Assembly: GCA_039707655.1 (NCBI GenBank)
Contig: CM077673.1
Location: 6,396,001-6,460,000 of the forward strand
Direction: 5' to 3'
Length of the DNA stretch: 64,000 nt
Source of the DNA: Elymus sibiricus
Lineage: Eukaryota > Streptophyta > Magnoliopsida > Poales > Poaceae
Shown: positions 61,011 to 64,000 of the stretch, in pieces
Position numbering within the stretch: the stretch's first letter is position 1
How the letters are laid out: every line of letters starts with the position of its first letter
Translations under genes and position numbers: made by a program
The notes under the pieces: model-generated
Seen by the model: only the letters and a program-made list of their open reading frames with translations
What the model was told of the DNA's origin: nothing
The model's database searches: none

Positions 61011-63380
61011 GAATGGACCAAATCTGCGAGTTTTGGCGATGTCACCGTAACCGTTCCACGGGCTTCCCCGAACGTTCGGACGACCAAGACAACCAAAAAA
61101 CAGTGAATAATAGCATAGAAAACTAGTAAGAATGGACCAAATCTGCGAGTTTTGGCGAGGTCCCCGTAACCGGACCCCGGGCTTCCCCGAACGTTCGGAC
61201 GACCAGGACAACCAAAAAACTGTGAATAATAGCATAGAAAACTGGTAAGAATGGACCAAATCTGCGAGTTTTGGCAAGGTCCCCGTAACCGGACCCCGAG
61301 CATCCCCAAATGTTGGGACGACCACAACAACCAAAAACAGTGAATAATAGCATAGAAAACTGGTCAGACTAGACCAAATATGCGAGTTTTGGCGAGGTCC
61401 CCGTAAGCGGACCCCGGGGTTCCCCGAACATTTGGATCGCCCCGGGACCCATAATCAGAGAGTAATAGCATAGAAAACAGGTAAGAATGGACCAAATCTG
61501 CGAGTTTTGGCGATGTCACCGTAACCGTTCCACGGGCATCCCCGAACGTTCGGACGACCAAGACAACCAAAAAACAGTGAATAATAGCACAGAAAACTAG
61601 TAAGAATGGACCAAATCTGCGAGTTTTGGCGATGTTACCGTAACCGTTCCACGGGCTTCCCCGAACGTTCGGACGACCAAGACAACCAAAAAACAGTGAA
61701 TAATAGCACAGAAAACTAGTAAGAATGGACCAAATCTGAGTTTTGGCGAGGTCCCCGTAACCGGACCCTGGGCTTCCCCGAACGTTCGGACGACCACGAC
61801 AACCAAAAAACAGTGAATAATAGCACATAAAACTAGTAAGAATGGACCAAATCTGCGAGTTTTGGCGATGTTACCGTAACCGTTCCACGGGCTTCCCCGA
61901 ACGTTCGGACGACCAAGACAACCAAAAAACAGTGAATAATAGCACAGAAAACTAGTAAGAATGGACCAAATCTGAGTTTTGGCGAGGTCCCCGTAACCGG
62001 ACCCTGGGCTTCCCCGAACGTTCGGACGACCACGACAACCAAAAAACAGTGAATAATAGCACATAAAACTAGTAAGAATGGACCAAATCTGCGAGTTTTG
62101 GCGAGGTCCCCGTAACCGGTCCACGGGCTTCCCCGAACGTTTGGATGACCACGACAACCAAAAAACAGTCAATAATAGCATAGAAAACTGGTAAGAATTG
62201 ACCAAATCTGCGAGTTTTCGCAAGGTCCCAGTAACCGGTCCCCGGGCATCCCCAAATGTTGGGACGACCACAACAACCAAAAACAGTGAATAATAGCATA
62301 GAAAACAGGTAAGAATGGACCAAATCTGCGAGTTTTGGCGAGGTCCCCGTAAGCGGACCCCAAGGTTCCCCGAACGTTTCGATCGTCCCGAGACCCAAAA
62401 TCAGTGAGTAATAGCATAGAAAACTGGCCGGAAAAGACAAAATCTGCTAGTTTTGGCGAGGTCCCGGTAACCGGTCCACGGGCTTCCCCGAATGTTCGGA
62501 CGGCCACGACAACCAAAAAAACAGTGAATAATAGCATAGAAATCTGGTCAGAATGGACAAAATCTGCGAGTTTTGGACAGGTCCCCGTAAGCGGACCCCG
62601 GGGTTCCCCGAACATTTGGATCGCCCCGGGACCCATAATCAGAGAGTAATAGCAAAGAAAACAGGTAAGAATGGACCAAATCTGCGAGTTTTGGCGAGGT
62701 CCCCGTAACCGGACCCCGGGCTTCCCCGAACGTTCGGACGACCAGGACAACCAAAAAACAGTGAATAATAGCATAGAAAACTGGTAAGAATGGACCAAAT
62801 CTGCGAGTTTTGGCAAGGTCCCCGTAACCGGACCCCGAGCTTCCCCGAATGTTTGGACGACCACGACAACCAAAAAACAGTGAATAATAGCATAGAAAAC
62901 TGGTAAGAATGGACCAAATCTGCGAGTTTTGGCAAGGTCCCCGTAACCGGACCCCGGGCATCCCCAAATGTTGGGACAACCACAACAACCAAAAACAGTG
63001 AATAATAGCATAGAAAACAGGTAAGAATGGACCAAATCTGCGAGTTTTGGCGAGGTCCCCGTAAGCGGACCCCATGGTTCCCCGAACGTTTCGATCGTCC
63101 CGAGACCCAAAATCAGTGAGTAATAGCATAGAAAACTGGCCGGAAAAGACAAAATCTGCTAGTTTTGGCGAGGTCCCGGTAACCGGTCCACGGGCTTCCC
63201 CGAATGTTCGGACGGCCACGACAACCAAAAAAACAGTGAATAATAGCATAGAAATCTGGTCAGAATGGACCAAATCTGCGAGTTTTGGCAAGGTCCCCGT
63301 AACCGGACCCCGGGCATCCCCGAACATTTGGATCGCCCCGGGACCCATAATCAGAGAGTAATAGCAAAGAAAATAGGTAA
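61011..63380 (+). repeat. 20-monomer super-repeat, terminal tandem copy 2 (2370 bp)
   Basis: By reading, it appears identical to the preceding 2370 bp, including the C/F chimera at its end (63263-63380). It was therefore copied after the chimera formed. Confidence 0.9.
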
Positions 63381-64000
63381 GAATGGACCAAATCTGCGAG
63401 TTTTGGCGATGTCACCGTAACCGTTCCACGGGCTTCCCCGAACGTTCGGACGACCAAGACAACCAAAAAACAGTGAATAATAGCATAGAAAACTAGTAAG
63501 AATGGACCAAATCTGCGAGTTTTGGCGAGGTCCCCGTAACCGGACCCCGGGCTTCCCCGAACGTTCGGACGACCAGGACAACCAAAAAACTGTGAATAAT
63601 AGCATAGAAAACTGGTAAGAATGGACCAAATCTGCGAGTTTTGGCAAGGTCCCCGTAACCGGACCCCGAGCATCCCCAAATGTTGGGACGACCACAACAA
63701 CCAAAAACAGTGAATAATAGCATAGAAAACTGGTCAGACTAGACCAAATATGCGAGTTTTGGCGAGGTCCCTGTAAGCGGACCCCGGGGTTCCCCGAACA
63801 TTTGGATCGCCCCGGGACCCATAATCAGAGAGTAATAGCATAGAAAACAGGTAAGAATGGACCAAATCTGCGAGTTTTGGCGATGTCACCGTAACCGTTC
63901 CACGGGCATCCCCGAACGTTCGGACGACCAAGACAACCAAAAAACAGTGAATAATAGCACAGAAAACTAGTAAGAATGGACCAAATCTGCGAGTTTTGGC
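63381..64000 (+). repeat. 20-monomer super-repeat, terminal copy 3, cut by window edge
   Basis: A-B-C-F* (63381-63854), A (63855-63973) and the first 27 bp of the next monomer. One private change, GGTCCCTGTAAGC near 63772, separates it from the two preceding copies. The array continues beyond the right edge. Confidence 0.88.

Larger units (their letters stand above)
1..64000 (+). repeat. Satellite DNA array, 118-119 bp monomer, spanning the whole window
   Basis: Every stretch of the window is a copy of one monomer of 117-120 bp that starts near GAATGGACCAAATCTG and ends near AAAACTGGTAA. About 540 copies lie head to tail, all in the same orientation, with no insertion of unrelated sequence. 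A representative B monomer has about 51% G+C, 10 CpG dinucleotides, and twice as much A (39) as T (19) on the plus strand. The monomer has a GC-rich middle and an A-rich right part containing an A5-A7 tract. Copies are ordered into a six-monomer higher-order repeat of about 712 bp and into larger composite units. Such structure is typical of eukaryotic centromeric or heterochromatic satellites. I do not recognise the family, and nothing here proves centromere function. Confidence 0.97.

Noticed and set aside
1..64000. CRISPR array
   Set aside because: The repeats are 118 bp, adjoin each other without unique spacers, and there are no cas genes. The size and divergence pattern are those of a satellite.
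1..64000. Repeat-protein gene (long tandem-repeat coding region)
   Set aside because: Monomers of 117, 118, 119 and 120 bp shift the frame at nearly every copy, and each monomer set contains stops in all frames, so no continuous coding repeat is possible.
1..64000. CENP-B box
   Set aside because: I looked for the TTCG....A..CGGG core on both strands. The nearest, TTCGGACG and TTCGATCG, lack the rest of the motif.
1..64000. Ribosomal DNA spacer, telomere repeat or tRNA cluster
   Set aside because: No rRNA or tRNA sequence, no TTAGGG/TTTAGGG-like runs, and no unit large enough to hold a gene between the repeats.

Overview
The whole 64-kb window is one unbroken tandem satellite-DNA array. I see no gene, RNA gene, transposon, CRISPR array or unique sequence in it. 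The monomer is 117-120 bp (about 118.6 bp on average, so roughly 540 copies), and every copy lies in the same orientation. An array this long, with multi-level higher-order structure, indicates a eukaryotic chromosome (centromeric, pericentromeric, subtelomeric or other heterochromatin). I do not recognise the satellite family and cannot name the species. The open reading frames, mostly on the minus strand, are by-products of the monomer's base composition.

Basic organisation. Six monomer types, called A to F here, repeat in the fixed order A-B-C-D-E-F and make a higher-order repeat (HOR) of about 712 bp (119+119+118+118+120+118). A, B and E resemble each other (with C a more diverged relative), and D and F resemble each other. 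Most of the differences fall in the middle of the monomer (about positions 40-95); the ends are near-constant. Each class carries its own short dyad-symmetric motif in that middle box.

Layout. (1) 1-5773: mostly plain hexamers with comparatively many private mutations, including two copies of a diverged hexamer 'haplotype' (2218-2928 and 4351-5061). (2) 5774-31253: composite units built from a shortened 4-mer A-B-C-F* (474 bp), an extended 10-mer A-A2-B'-A2-B'-B-C-D-E-F (1184 bp) and a 6-mer (712 bp). Together these form a 20-monomer, 2370-bp super-repeat that recurs seven times in the window. (3) 31254-43933: tandem duplications with 2489-bp and 3080-bp periods, built from 4-mers, 7-mers and 6-mers. 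(4) 43934-57217: mostly plain hexamers carried on a 3440-bp period and then a 2136-bp period. (5) 57218-64000: a return of the diverged haplotype and then consecutive 2370-bp super-repeats. About 3.7 kb here is nearly identical to 4.2-7.9 kb, 52.9 kb away.

Interpretation. The array reads as a record of repeated unequal crossover and gene conversion: chimeric monomers mark many junctions, and the same junctions are re-amplified inside larger units. Monomer boundaries were set by hand at the GAATGGAC-like start of each copy and should be accurate to a few bases. Statements of near-identity come from reading, not from computed alignments.
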